Part shown: piece by piece, positions 32,271-42,956 of the stretch
Layout of the letters: every line of letters starts with the position of its first letter
Position numbering within the stretch: the stretch's first letter is position 1
Assembly: GCF_038561935.1 (NCBI RefSeq)
Contig: NZ_CP102770.1
Coordinates: 5,332,001-5,396,000 of the forward strand
DNA from: Myxococcus stipitatus
GTDB lineage: Bacteria > Myxococcota > Myxococcia > Myxococcales > Myxococcaceae
Length of the DNA stretch: 64,000 nucleotides
Reading direction: 5' to 3'
Notes under the pieces: generated by a model
What the model saw: only the letters and a program-made list of their open reading frames with translations
What the model was told of the DNA's origin: nothing
Databases searched by the model: none
Position numbers and translations under genes: made by a program

Positions 32271-33694
32271 TCGTACTCCGACGCCGGCACCACGGTGATG
32301 GGGCCCAGACCGCGAAGCTGCTTCTTCACCGCGTCGGCCTTGCCCAGCACCACCACGGCGGGCGCCTCCGCGAAGCAGTACTTCCGAGCCACCGCCAACA
32401 CCTGCTTCGGCGTCACCGCCCGCAGCCTGTCGCGGAACTTCACCACCCAGTCATCCCCGAGTCCGTTCAGGCGCATGTCGGCGATGCTGTGCGCGATGGA
32501 CTCGTTCGTCTCCGTGCGCAGCGGGTAGAGGCCGCTCATGTACGTCTGGGCGTCGCGCAGCTCGCCCGGCTTGACGCCCGACTCGCGCACCTTGGCGATC
32601 TCTCCCAGCGACACGTCGATGATCTCTCGCGTCGACTCCGTCTTCGTGAAGGTGGAGAGCGCGAAGATGCCCGCCGCGTGCATCGCGTCGAACCAGCAGC
32701 CGATGCTGTAGGTGAGGCCCCGGTTGACGCGGACCTCGTTCATCAACCGAGACGTGAAGCCACCACCCAGCGCGATGTTCATCGCGGTGGACGGGAAGTA
32801 GTCCTCGTGGCCCATGCGATAGCCCGGACCGCCCAGGCGCACCTGGGACTGCGTCTGGTCCGGCTTGTCCACCACCACCACGCGGCCCGCGCCGACGACG
32901 CGGTTCAGCGCGGGGATGACCATGGGCGCCTCGGGTCCACCAGCCCATCCGGCGAAGGCCTTCTCCGCCGCCTGGGCCACCTTCATCGGATCCACCGAGC
33001 CCACCACCACCAGCATGGCCACCTTCGGGCCCAGCCGCTCCTGGTGGAAGCGCACCACGTCGTCGCGGGTGAAGGTGCTCACCGTCTTCGTCGAGCCGCT
33101 GACGTCGTGCCCGTAGGGATGGTCTCCCCACAGGGCACGCACCATCGCGCGGTCGGCGATGACGGACGGCTCGTCCAGGTCGTTGGCGAACTGGGCCAGG
33201 GCCCGCTCGCGTGCGTCGGCGACCTCGGACTCCGGAAAGGTGGGCTCCATCACCAGCTGGCCCATGACCTCCAACATCTGCGCGAAGTGCTCGGCGGGCG
33301 TGGTGATGGCGACGGACAGCGTGTCCTCGCCCACGCCCACGCCCAGGCTCGCGCCGACGAACTCGACGGCCTCGTCGATGTCCTCCGCCGACATCCGGCG
33401 GGTGCCTCGGCGCAGCAGCCGCGCGGCGAAGTCCGCGATGCCATGCTTGCCCGCGGGGTCGGTGGAGCTGCCCGCGCGAATCACCAGCCGCATGGACACC
33501 ATGGGCAGGGGGCCGCGCTCCGCGGCGACGACCTTCAGTCCGCTGGAGGTGGTGCTCTCATGCAGCTCGGGAAACACCAGCGGGCGGCTGGTGGGGGCGG
33601 CCTTCGTGGCGGCCGGCTTCTTCGCGCGGGACGGCGCCTTCTTGGCGGCGCGGCGCGGGGAGGACTTCAGGGTGAGGCTCTTGCGGGAGGCCAT
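32267..33694 (-). CDS. M16-family protein lacking the zinc site (non-catalytic partner)
   Basis: A 475-residue pitrilysin-fold protein. At the place of the HxxEH zinc motif it reads HGIADFAARLLRRGT, so metal ligands are missing. The second half has the substrate-binding features of M16 B/C subunits, e.g. GGGFTSRLMNEVRVNRGLTY with its Arg and Tyr residues. The N-terminal 40 residues are Lys/Ala/Arg-rich and unlike a signal peptide. It follows the active M16 gene by 30 bases; such pairs form heterodimers in which one chain carries zinc. ATG 33694 is used. Confidence 0.85.
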   Translation of the reverse strand: MASRKSLTLKSSPRRAAKKAPSRAKKPAATKAAPTSRPLVFPELHESTTSSGLKVVAAERGPLPMVSMRLVIRAGSSTDPAGKHGIADFAARLLRRGTRRMSAEDIDEAVEFVGASLGVGVGEDTLSVAITTPAEHFAQMLEVMGQLVMEPTFPESEVADARERALAQFANDLDEPSVIADRAMVRALWGDHPYGHDVSGSTKTVSTFTRDDVVRFHQERLGPKVAMLVVVGSVDPMKVAQAAEKAFAGWAGGPEAPMVIPALNRVVGAGRVVVVDKPDQTQSQVRLGGPGYRMGHEDYFPSTAMNIALGGGFTSRLMNEVRVNRGLTYSIGCWFDAMHAAGIFALSTFTKTESTREIIDVSLGEIAKVRESGVKPGELRDAQTYMSGLYPLRTETNESIAHSIADMRLNGLGDDWVVKFRDRLRAVTPKQVLAVARKYCFAEAPAVVVLGKADAVKKQLRGLGPITVVPASEYE

Positions 33695-33724
33695 GGGGGC
33701 TTCAGCTTTCTTGTCAGTCCGGCC

Positions 33725-35038
33725 TCACGCCTCGGAGGGCGCGGGCAGCAGCGTCACGACGGAGCGGCGCTCGGGGATGAGGTATTTCGCGGCGGCGGCC
33801 TTCACCTTCTCGCCCGTGATGGCGGCGTAGGCGGAAGGCAGGGTGAGCACGTGCCGCCAGTCACCCAGCAGGGCCTCGTAGTTGCCCATCGCGTGGGCGC
33901 GGCCATTGTTGGTGCCCAGCTCGCGCAGGTGGTCCGAGCGAAGGTTGTTGAGCGCCTTCTGGAGCTCGCGCTCGGTGATGCCGTCGCGCGCCAGCTTCTC
34001 CAGCTCCGCGTACAGCGCGGCCTCCGACTTCTGCGGGTCGGAGTCCGGCTTGAGCTCCAGGAAGAAGAGGATGGTGCCGGGGTCGATGCGCCAGGACCAG
34101 TCGAGTCCCACGCCCACCGCCAGCTTCTGCTCATACACCAGCGAGCGCGTCAGCCGGCTCCCTTCCCCCTTGGTGAGCACGTACTGCGCCACGTCCAGGG
34201 CCAGGGTGTCCTCGTCCTTCGCGGAGGGGCCCCGGTAGCCGATCATCACGGCGGGAGACTGCGCGGGGTGGCGCACGGTGGAGCGGCGCTCACCGCGCTG
34301 CTCGGGCTCCGCGTTGATGACGGGAAGGGGCGCGGGGCCTCGGGGGATGTCGCCGTAGTAGCGGCGCACCAGGGCCAGCGTCTTCTTCGGGTCGATGTCG
34401 CCCGCGATGTAGAGCATCGCGTTGTTGGGGGCGTAGTACGTGCGGAAGTACGTCTGGCAGTCCTCGCGGGAGATGGCCTCGATGTCCGCCATCCAGCCGA
34501 TGACGGGCCAGCGGTACGCGTGGGCCTTGTAGACGAGCGTGCCCAGCTCCTCGTCCATCATCCCGCCGATGTCGTTGTCCATGCGGACGCGGCGCTCTTC
34601 CTTCACGACCTCGCGCTCGCTGGTGAGCATGTCCTGGGAGATGCGCAGCGAGCGCATCCGGTCCGACTCCAGGTCCAGCACCGTCTCCAGCGCGTCCGAC
34701 GCGAAGTCGTCGTAGTACACCGTCATGTCGTGGGATGTGTACGCGTTGGAGCTGCCGCCGTTGGCCTCCAGCGTCTTGTCGAACATCTTGGGGCCGTACT
34801 TCTTCGCCCCGTTGAACATCATGTGCTCGAACAGGTGGCTGATGCCGGTGATGCCGGGGCGCTCATTGCGGCTGCCCACGTTGAAGAAGGTGTAGAGGCT
34901 GACGACCGGGGCCTGGTGGTTGGGCAGCAGGCGCACCTGGAGGCCGTTGGGCAGCGTGGCCTCGTGCACGTCGAACAGGGACTCGAGGGAGGGGTCCGCC
35001 GCGCGAGCGGGAGCGGACTTCGGGGAAGCCTTGCGCAT
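33725..35038 (-). CDS. M16-family zinc peptidase, catalytic subunit
   Basis: A 437-residue M16 peptidase with the inverted zinc motif HLFEH (His68, Glu71, His72) and the downstream acidic ligand region SEREVVKEERR. The C-terminal domain includes LTKGEGSRLTRSLVYEQKLA. No signal peptide is visible, so it probably acts in the cytoplasm. Such enzymes degrade peptides or process mitochondrial-type presequences in relatives. It begins 26 bases after the NarL-type regulator gene and is followed by its inactive partner. ATG 35038 is preceded by GGGGACCT. Confidence 0.9.
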   Translation of the reverse strand: MRKASPKSAPARAADPSLESLFDVHEATLPNGLQVRLLPNHQAPVVSLYTFFNVGSRNERPGITGISHLFEHMMFNGAKKYGPKMFDKTLEANGGSSNAYTSHDMTVYYDDFASDALETVLDLESDRMRSLRISQDMLTSEREVVKEERRVRMDNDIGGMMDEELGTLVYKAHAYRWPVIGWMADIEAISREDCQTYFRTYYAPNNAMLYIAGDIDPKKTLALVRRYYGDIPRGPAPLPVINAEPEQRGERRSTVRHPAQSPAVMIGYRGPSAKDEDTLALDVAQYVLTKGEGSRLTRSLVYEQKLAVGVGLDWSWRIDPGTILFFLELKPDSDPQKSEAALYAELEKLARDGITERELQKALNNLRSDHLRELGTNNGRAHAMGNYEALLGDWRHVLTLPSAYAAITGEKVKAAAAKYLIPERRSVVTLLPAPSEA

Positions 35039-35064
35039 AGGTCCCCAACGTATACAGCGCGGGG

Positions 35065-35736
35065 CTACAGGTCCACGACACCTTCACGCAGGGCCATCAC
35101 CACCGCCTCCACATGGGAGTTGACGCCCATCTTCCGGTAGATATGCGACAGGTGCGTCCGGACGGTCCGCCGCTCGAGCGTCATCACCTGCCCTACCTCC
35201 GCGTTGGACAGCCCCTTGGCCACGAAGCGCAGCACCTCGAACTCGGTGGGCGTCAGCTTCCAGGGGTTCTCCGCCTTCTTCTCGGGCGTGGCGGGCCTGG
35301 CCTGGACGGACTGGAAGTAGTTCCAGAAGCGGCGGGCGATGATGGGCTCCAGGACGGTGCCCCCCGCCATGACTTCTTGGATTCCAGCGCGAATCTTCTC
35401 CGGCCCCACGCGCTTCACCAGGTAGCCGGAGGCCCCCGCCTGGATGGCCTCGTAGACCTTCTGCTCGTCGTCGAACGAGGTGAGGATCAGGATCTCCACC
35501 TCGGGCGCCTGGCGCTTCACCTTCTGCGTCACCTGGATGCCGTTGATGCCGGGCAGCTCCAGGTCCAGGAGCACGAGCTGCGGGCGGACGCGGACGATGT
35601 CCTCCACCGCCCCCTCCCCCTCTTGGCTGCTGCCCACGACGTCCAGCTCCTCGAACGTGCTCAGCACCTTGAGCAGGTTCTTGAGCAGCTGGGGCTGGTC
35701 CTCGACGACGAAGATTCGAGTGCGGTCCATGTTCAC
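35065..35736 (-). CDS. NarL/FixJ-type response regulator
   Basis: A 221-223-residue regulator with an N-terminal receiver (VVEDQP, phosphoacceptor Asp in LVLLDLELPG, Lys in YLVKRVG) and a C-terminal LuxR-type helix-turn-helix (LTPTEFEVLRFVAKGLSNAE then RRTVRTHLSHIYRKMGV). It should bind DNA as a dimer when phosphorylated. GTG 35736 overlaps the pseudokinase stop as GTGA; ATG 35730 is the alternative start. There is no histidine kinase nearby; instead it is coupled to a Ser/Thr pseudokinase and a small zinc-ribbon protein. Confidence 0.9.
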   Translation of the reverse strand: MNMDRTRIFVVEDQPQLLKNLLKVLSTFEELDVVGSSQEGEGAVEDIVRVRPQLVLLDLELPGINGIQVTQKVKRQAPEVEILILTSFDDEQKVYEAIQAGASGYLVKRVGPEKIRAGIQEVMAGGTVLEPIIARRFWNYFQSVQARPATPEKKAENPWKLTPTEFEVLRFVAKGLSNAEVGQVMTLERRTVRTHLSHIYRKMGVNSHVEAVVMALREGVVDL

Positions 35737-37811
35737 CGTCGAGACAGGGGGCGGAAGTCCAACACCGACAACTGGTAGTCCTTGCCGCGCTGGATGCGGA
35801 TGGCGGCTTCCTGCGGCTCGCTCGTCGCCAGCGCGACCACCCGGACTTGATGCTGTCCGATGCGCAGGGGGTAGCGCCGGAGGGGCGTCGAGCGGCTGAT
35901 GAGCACCCCGTCGAGGTACACCTTCGCGGGCATGTTCGTGGTGACGGAGAGGTAGCCCCGCTGGGCCTTGGGCGGCGCCTTCACGTGCGAGACAGGCTCA
36001 TCCGCCGCGTCCTCGATGGCGCGCTCGGGCTCGGCTGGCGCGGCGGCCTCGGCGACGGCCCTGGGCCTTGGCGCCGGAGGATGAATCGGCGTGGGCGGTG
36101 GAGGTCCCACCGGGCCGTCATCGGGCACCGCGACCACTTCGGGCTCCGGCGCCCCGCCCTCGCCCTCCGTCCGGGAGGTGGTGATGAGGAGCGTGGACAG
36201 ACCGACCAGCGCCAGCGCGCCGGCGACCGCGAGCATCCGCCCTCGGCGGTCTTGCGTCCGGAGGATCTTCCGCTCGTTGGTGTTCGGCGGCGCGCTCTTG
36301 GACGCAGGCAGCGCGGGCGATGACGGCGCGGGGATCGCCATGTCATCGCGGGCCTTCCCCTTCGACATCACGGCGGGGAACGCATCGGGAACCGTCGGAG
36401 GCCCCTTCTCCACCGGCGGAGGGGGACGCTTCGCGCGAGCCGCCGCGCGACGTCCCGCGACGGAGAACTCCTCGTCGTCGTCCGGTGGCATGGGCGTGGA
36501 GAAGTCCTCCACCACGCGCATTCTCGCGTTTCGCGCGGCGACCCGGGTGCCGCCCTGCCCCACGCTCCCGCCCTGGGGCACCAGCTGCCGGCGAGGCTTC
36601 GGCGGCGCCGCACCCGGAGGAGCCTCCCAGCCCTGCTCGAGCACGGCCGCCCCCCCGGACTGCGTCGTCTCCGCCCACTCCTCCTGGGGCGCTTGCGGAG
36701 CACGGGGCTCGGGCTCGCGGGCGATGGCGGGTTCGTAGTCCTCCGGGCGGTACTCCTCGAACCCCGGCGCGGCCTCCTGCGTGTCGGCGCCGGCCTCCGC
36801 CTCCGTGAGGGCACGGCTGTAGGGGGCTCGCTGGACGATGGAGGCCTCGGACTCCTCGGCGCCCAGGTCGTCCATCTCCGCGCCGGAGATGGGCTCCAGC
36901 GTGAAGGGCTCCTTGAACGCCGGGGCCGCCAGGCTGGCGATGCTCACCTCGTTGGGGAACAGCTCGTTGACGAAGCGGCGCACGTCCTCGACGCCCGGCA
37001 TGCCGCCGCTGGCGGAGAGGAAGTTGCGCAGCGCGTTCGCGAACTCCGCGCACGAACGGAAGCGCCGCGCGGCGTTGGGCTCCAGCGCCCGCAGGATGAT
37101 GGGGTCCAACCGCGCGTTGATGCGGCGATCCAACCGGCTGGGCGGAGGAAGACCCTCGCTGCGGCGCGTGGAGACCCCGCTGCCGGGAGCCACGGGCTCG
37201 CGCTGGGTGAGCAGCTCGTACGCGATGGCCCCCAGCGAATACACGTCGGAGACCTCGCTGGCCGCCTCGCCGCGCGTCACCTCGGGAGCGCGGTACGTTC
37301 CGCGTCCCCGACCCGCGAAGGACTTGCGCAGCTGCGGCACCGCGAGCAGCGCGCTCATCGCCCCGAAGTCGCAGACCGCGGGCGTGCCATTGCGGCCCAG
37401 CACCACGTTGCCGGGCGTGAGGGCCCCGTGCAGGACTCCCGCTTCGTGCGCCTGGTGCACGGCCTCCAACAACTGGATGACGATGTAGAGCGCGACGGTG
37501 TACGGGAGCACGACCTCCTTCGTGTGGAGGCGCTGGAGCGCGGTCCCCAGGAGGTAGCCGTCCACGTCCTCTCGCACCACGGCGAGCCGCTGGCGCACCA
37601 CGCCCATGTCCACGACATGGAGGACACCGGGATGGCGCACGGGCTGGAGCCGGCGCGTCGTCTCGGCCAGGTCCAGCGCGTAGGCGGGATCGGAGGTCTT
37701 GGGGTGGAAGAGCTTCACCACCACTTCCGCGGAGGGCGCCTGGATGGCCTCGTACAGCTCCGCCAGCTCGCCCGTCTCGATGCGGCCCGTCAGTCGGTAG
37801 GTGGCGCTCAT
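35733..37811 (-). CDS. Ser/Thr pseudokinase with single membrane helix and PEGA-like domain
   Basis: A 692-residue protein with a Hanks-kinase fold at residues about 6-290. Lys33 in VVVKLF and DFG (148-150) are kept, but the catalytic loop is HGALTPGN (128-135) in place of HRDLKPxN, so the proton-accepting Asp and the loop Lys are missing: a pseudokinase. A long disordered Pro/Ala/Glu-rich linker follows, then one membrane helix (MLAVAGALALVGLSTLLIT) and a C-terminal PEGA-like beta module with LSVTTNMPAKVYLDGVLIS. ATG 37811 overlaps the zinc-ribbon gene stop as ATGA, and the response regulator gene overlaps its end. Confidence 0.85.
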   Translation of the reverse strand: MSATYRLTGRIETGELAELYEAIQAPSAEVVVKLFHPKTSDPAYALDLAETTRRLQPVRHPGVLHVVDMGVVRQRLAVVREDVDGYLLGTALQRLHTKEVVLPYTVALYIVIQLLEAVHQAHEAGVLHGALTPGNVVLGRNGTPAVCDFGAMSALLAVPQLRKSFAGRGRGTYRAPEVTRGEAASEVSDVYSLGAIAYELLTQREPVAPGSGVSTRRSEGLPPPSRLDRRINARLDPIILRALEPNAARRFRSCAEFANALRNFLSASGGMPGVEDVRRFVNELFPNEVSIASLAAPAFKEPFTLEPISGAEMDDLGAEESEASIVQRAPYSRALTEAEAGADTQEAAPGFEEYRPEDYEPAIAREPEPRAPQAPQEEWAETTQSGGAAVLEQGWEAPPGAAPPKPRRQLVPQGGSVGQGGTRVAARNARMRVVEDFSTPMPPDDDEEFSVAGRRAAARAKRPPPPVEKGPPTVPDAFPAVMSKGKARDDMAIPAPSSPALPASKSAPPNTNERKILRTQDRRGRMLAVAGALALVGLSTLLITTSRTEGEGGAPEPEVVAVPDDGPVGPPPPTPIHPPAPRPRAVAEAAAPAEPERAIEDAADEPVSHVKAPPKAQRGYLSVTTNMPAKVYLDGVLISRSTPLRRYPLRIGQHQVRVVALATSEPQEAAIRIQRGKDYQLSVLDFRPLSRR

Positions 37812-38137
37812 CGCTTCTTTCTTCCCGCCGGCCGGCGCCGCTTCACGGCGGAGAAGACAAAGCCGCACCAGACACACGACTCACCGCGTCGGCCTGGAGG
37901 CAGCTCCAGCGTGCACCCAGGACAGCGCGGGCGCGCCCGGCGGGAGACCGGGGCCACGGGCACGGCCGCTCGTCCGGAAGCGCCTCGGGCGACGGGCGCC
38001 ACGGGACGAGGGGACGCGGCGCGCAGCCGGGCCTCCAGGCGTCGCACCCGGTCCTCGAGCGCGGCGACCCGGGAGGACAGGCGCGCATGGACTTCCTCGG
38101 GTGACTCCGAGGGCTGACGTCGAACAGGCGAACGCAT
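37808..38137 (-). CDS. Small coiled-coil zinc-ribbon protein
   Basis: A 109-residue protein. The N-terminal half has a short coiled coil (ARLSSRVAALEDRVRRLEAR); the C-terminal half has CPGC and CVWC, a four-Cys zinc ribbon, then a basic tail ending RRRPAGRKKR. No signal peptide. ATG 38137 is preferred over an in-frame upstream start at 38158. It is first in the three-gene operon with the pseudokinase and NarL-type regulator; the ATGA overlap suggests stoichiometric synthesis with the pseudokinase. Function is unknown. Confidence 0.7.
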   Translation of the reverse strand: MRSPVRRQPSESPEEVHARLSSRVAALEDRVRRLEARLRAASPRPVAPVARGASGRAAVPVAPVSRRARPRCPGCTLELPPGRRGESCVWCGFVFSAVKRRRPAGRKKR

Positions 38138-38221
38138 CGCGGTCCTCCAGCGTGCCACGCCCTTCCTGTGCCCTCAAGGACCGAGCCGGGGACAGGGGCG
38201 CGTGTTATGAGTTGACGTCCC

Positions 38222-39919
<1,698 letters not shown>

Positions 39920-39926
39920 GGCGGAG

Positions 39927-40712
39927 TCACGACCTGGAGGCGGCGGCGATGCGCCCCCAGGCGACATCCGAGAAGCGCGAGAGGGGCTCCGCGGTGAGCC
40001 CCAGCTTGCGCAGGTCATCGGTGTAGCGCGCGCCCTTCACCACCACCCACCGGCGCGCCACGCGTCTCCCCTCCTCCAGGGCCTCGGGAGTGAGGGGCGC
40101 ATGCTCCGCGAAGCGGCGAAGGACCTCGAAGGCTGGCTGCGCCTTCTTCGGCTTGGCGAACATCGGGTCGAAGAACACCACGTCAAAGGACTGCGACGGC
40201 AGCGTCTTCAGGTACGCGTGCGCGTCCGCGTGCCGCACGTCGACGGCACAGGAGTCCTCTCCTCGCTCGTACCGGCGCAGCCCTTCGGCCACGACGACAC
40301 AGAGCGCGAGGCTCTTCTCCAGGCCGACCACCCGCCCGGAAGGCCCCACGGCCAGCGACGCCACCAGCGCGTCCTGTCCGAGCCCCAGCGTGCAGTCGAG
40401 GACCGAGTCACCGGGACTCAGCTCCGCCACCTTCACGAAGGTGTCCGGCTCGCCCGCGCGCAGCCGCAACCGCCTCAGGTGCGCCATGCCCGCGGCGAAG
40501 CCGAAGGAGCCCTCGGGCTCCCACAGCGTCACGCCGTCACCGCCCACGACAATCAGGGCCTCCGTCTTCGTCCCCAGCCAGGAGGTGATGCCCTCCTTGG
40601 CGCGGCGGCGGAGGAAAGGCAGGCCCCAGCGCTCCGCGACCGTGCGCGCCTCTTGAATCTGGACATCATCCACCTTGGCGCTGGTGGTCACGGCGAGCGG
40701 CACGGGAGACAT
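39927..40712 (-). CDS. RsmJ-like SAM-dependent methyltransferase
   Basis: A 261-residue methyltransferase. The Rossmann core has VLDCTLGLGQDALVAS as SAM motif I, and the catalytic DPMF sequence (VVFFDPMFAKP) is typical of RsmJ, which makes m2G1516 in 16S rRNA. An N-terminal region of about 90 residues (SAKVDDVQIQEARTVAERWG) matches that family's RNA-binding part. ATG 40712. It is preceded on the same strand by the hairpin at 40728-40774 that separates it from the diguanylate cyclase gene. Other DPxY/F N-methyltransferases are possible. Confidence 0.8.
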   Translation of the reverse strand: MSPVPLAVTTSAKVDDVQIQEARTVAERWGLPFLRRRAKEGITSWLGTKTEALIVVGGDGVTLWEPEGSFGFAAGMAHLRRLRLRAGEPDTFVKVAELSPGDSVLDCTLGLGQDALVASLAVGPSGRVVGLEKSLALCVVVAEGLRRYERGEDSCAVDVRHADAHAYLKTLPSQSFDVVFFDPMFAKPKKAQPAFEVLRRFAEHAPLTPEALEEGRRVARRWVVVKGARYTDDLRKLGLTAEPLSRFSDVAWGRIAAASRS

Positions 40713-40727
40713 GAGGCGCGCATCCTG

Positions 40728-40774
40728 CCCGAGCCGAGCGTCGATGCAATGCGTCCGGACACGCAGGGCTCGGG
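40728..40774 (-). terminator. Hairpin between diguanylate cyclase and RsmJ-like genes
   Basis: Outer stem CCCGAGCC/GGCTCGGG (40728-40735 with 40767-40774) encloses an inner stem TGCGT/ACGCA (40750-40754 with 40761-40765). It lies 20 bases after the diguanylate cyclase stop. There is no T tract. Confidence 0.45.
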
Positions 40775-40793
40775 TCCCTCCGTACGAATGGCG

Positions 40794-42956
40794 CTACGCC
40801 TCGACCGCCTGGAGCTTCCGGCCGCCCTGCATGATGGCCACGGTGACGGACTGGTTCCGGCCGTTGCGCTTCGAGTGGTAGAGGCACTGGTCCGCCAGGT
40901 CGATGAGCTGCTGCTTCTCCATCCCGTTGTCCGGGAAGGTGGCGATGCCCAGCGACATCGTGATCTTCAGCGGCCCCATCTCGGTCTGGAAGACCTCCGC
41001 CTTCACCGCTTCGCGAATCCGCTCGGAGATGGTGTAGGCGCCCTTGGCGTCCGTCTCCGGCATGATGATGACGAACTCCTCGCCGCCGTAGCGGGCGACG
41101 ATGTCCGTGTCGCGGGCCATCGACTTGATGATGCGCGCCACGCCCTTGAGCACCTGGTCGCCCGTCGGGTGGCCGTAGGTGTCGTTGACGCTCTTGAAGT
41201 GGTCCACGTCCGTGAGGATGACGGAGCACTTGCGCTGGTAGCGACGCGCCTGGGCCAGGATTTCGTCGGCCTTCGTCTGGAAGGTGCGGTGGTTGAACAG
41301 GCCGGTGAGGCCGTCCGTCGTCGCCATCCGCTCCATCTGCTCGTAGAGCTGCGCGCGGAGCACCGCCTGCGCGGCCTGGATGGCGATGACCTCGATCATC
41401 CGCAGGACGTCCTGCTCGAAGTTCGCCTTCTTGCGCGAGCCCGCCACCAGCGTGCCCAGGATGCGGTCACCCGCCACCAGGGGGAAGATCTTCAGTGCGC
41501 CGAGCCCGCGAATCTGCGTCTCGTCGTCGAAGATGATCTGCTGGTTCATCGCCTTGAGGTCCCGCCCCGGCAGCGGCGCGCCGTAGCGCACCACGTTGGA
41601 GACCAGGCCGTTGTTGTCCGGGAACGAGCGCCCCTCCAGCGCCTTGCCCTGCGCCGTGACGCCCGTCATCCGCGCCACGCGGTGCATCCGCTTGCCGTCC
41701 ACTTCCGACACCAGCGTCACCGCGCAGAAGTCCAGCCCCGCGAGCTGGCGGGTGCTCTCCAGCACCGCCGCGAAGACCTGCTCGGGGCTGCCCGCGCGGT
41801 TGAGCTCCTCGATGGCGCGGAAGAACCGGTCCTTCTCGTCGCGCGTCTTGCGGATGTACGTCATCACCCGCTCGACCTCGATGGAGCGCAGCACCTCGCC
41901 GGCGATGGTCGTCAGCAGCTTCTCGTCCTGGTCGCTGAACGGCTCGTTGCCCAGGCGGTCCGCCACGAGCACCCCGCGCACCAGGCCACTGCCCTCGATG
42001 ATGGGGACCGCGAGCAGCGCCTGCACCGCGGGGCCGCCCCCCTCGTAGTACGTCACGCCCTTGAGCCCCTGCGCGGAGTTCATCCGCACCGGCGCGCGGC
42101 GCTTCAGCACGCCGCCGATGATGCCCTCGCCCGCGCCGAAGCGGTCGCGATTCACGCGCTCGGAGCCGGAGCGACAGTCGTAGAGCTTGAGGCTCCGGTC
42201 GTCGGAGGCCAGCAGGAACGCCGCGCAGGTGTACGTGCGCAGCCCCGTCTCGGCGATCTCCAGCGCGGCCTGCACCGCGCCCTCAATCTCCTTCACCGAC
42301 GCGACCAGCCACTTCTCGTCGGAGCTCATTCCGCTAAAGCTGTCGTGCGTGCCGGAGCTGACCAGGCGGAAGGTGCGCGCGCGCTCCTCCACCTCGCGGA
42401 TGCGCTTCTGGACCGCGTCGTTCTCCGCGCGGCGCGCCACCGCGATGCGGGACGCCAGCACCAGGTGGTAGAGGCACGCGAAGAGGATGAGGAACGCGGA
42501 GTGCATCGCGAAGCTCGCGGCGTTCGGCACCGGGCCGCCCAGCGTCACCAGCGCGTCGAACACCAGGGCCACGCCCAGGAGCGTGAGCCCCGCGTTGCGA
42601 GGCAGGAAGGCCACCAGGAACGCCATCAACAGGTAGACGATGGGGAAGAGCTCCCCTCCCCCGATGGCCACGACGATGAAGCCGGCGGCCACCAGCCCGC
42701 CGCCCAGCTCCAGGTCATCCCGCAGGTCGATGACCGCGCCCACCGAGCCCCGCATGGCGCGGCGCCACGCCGCCACGCCGATGCCCACCAACAGGCACAG
42801 CACCAGCGCGGCCTCGGTCCACCCCAGCGTGTGCAGACCGCGGAAGCCCCCGCGCGCCAGGTGGATGAACGTGGCGATGCCCGCCACGGCGGGAATCGAC
42901 CGCACGACATGACGCAGCAACTTCCCGGGCGACGGAAACGCGCTCAGCGACGTCAT
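40794..42956 (-). CDS. Membrane GAF-GAF-GGDEF diguanylate cyclase
   Basis: A 720-residue protein. Residues about 15-175 carry five or six membrane helices (e.g. AALVLCLLVGIGVAAW, GGGLVAAGFIVVAIGGG). Two GAF-like sensing domains follow (about 230-375 and 395-545), then a GGDEF domain with RYGGEEF (GGEEF begins at 624), a fully active signature. The I-site RDTD precedes it by five residues, so feedback inhibition by c-di-GMP is expected. ATG 42956 overlaps the ftsB-like stop as ATGA, linking its translation to a divisome component. Confidence 0.88.
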   Translation of the reverse strand: MTSLSAFPSPGKLLRHVVRSIPAVAGIATFIHLARGGFRGLHTLGWTEAALVLCLLVGIGVAAWRRAMRGSVGAVIDLRDDLELGGGLVAAGFIVVAIGGGELFPIVYLLMAFLVAFLPRNAGLTLLGVALVFDALVTLGGPVPNAASFAMHSAFLILFACLYHLVLASRIAVARRAENDAVQKRIREVEERARTFRLVSSGTHDSFSGMSSDEKWLVASVKEIEGAVQAALEIAETGLRTYTCAAFLLASDDRSLKLYDCRSGSERVNRDRFGAGEGIIGGVLKRRAPVRMNSAQGLKGVTYYEGGGPAVQALLAVPIIEGSGLVRGVLVADRLGNEPFSDQDEKLLTTIAGEVLRSIEVERVMTYIRKTRDEKDRFFRAIEELNRAGSPEQVFAAVLESTRQLAGLDFCAVTLVSEVDGKRMHRVARMTGVTAQGKALEGRSFPDNNGLVSNVVRYGAPLPGRDLKAMNQQIIFDDETQIRGLGALKIFPLVAGDRILGTLVAGSRKKANFEQDVLRMIEVIAIQAAQAVLRAQLYEQMERMATTDGLTGLFNHRTFQTKADEILAQARRYQRKCSVILTDVDHFKSVNDTYGHPTGDQVLKGVARIIKSMARDTDIVARYGGEEFVIIMPETDAKGAYTISERIREAVKAEVFQTEMGPLKITMSLGIATFPDNGMEKQQLIDLADQCLYHSKRNGRNQSVTVAIMQGGRKLQAVEA

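Noticed and set aside
32489-35140. Very long open frame (883 codons) on the plus strand opposite the two M16 genes
   Set aside because: It is an antisense shadow caused by high third-position GC in the real minus-strand genes. Its product is a low-complexity His/Arg/Leu/Gly mixture with no domain, while both opposite frames have full M16 features.
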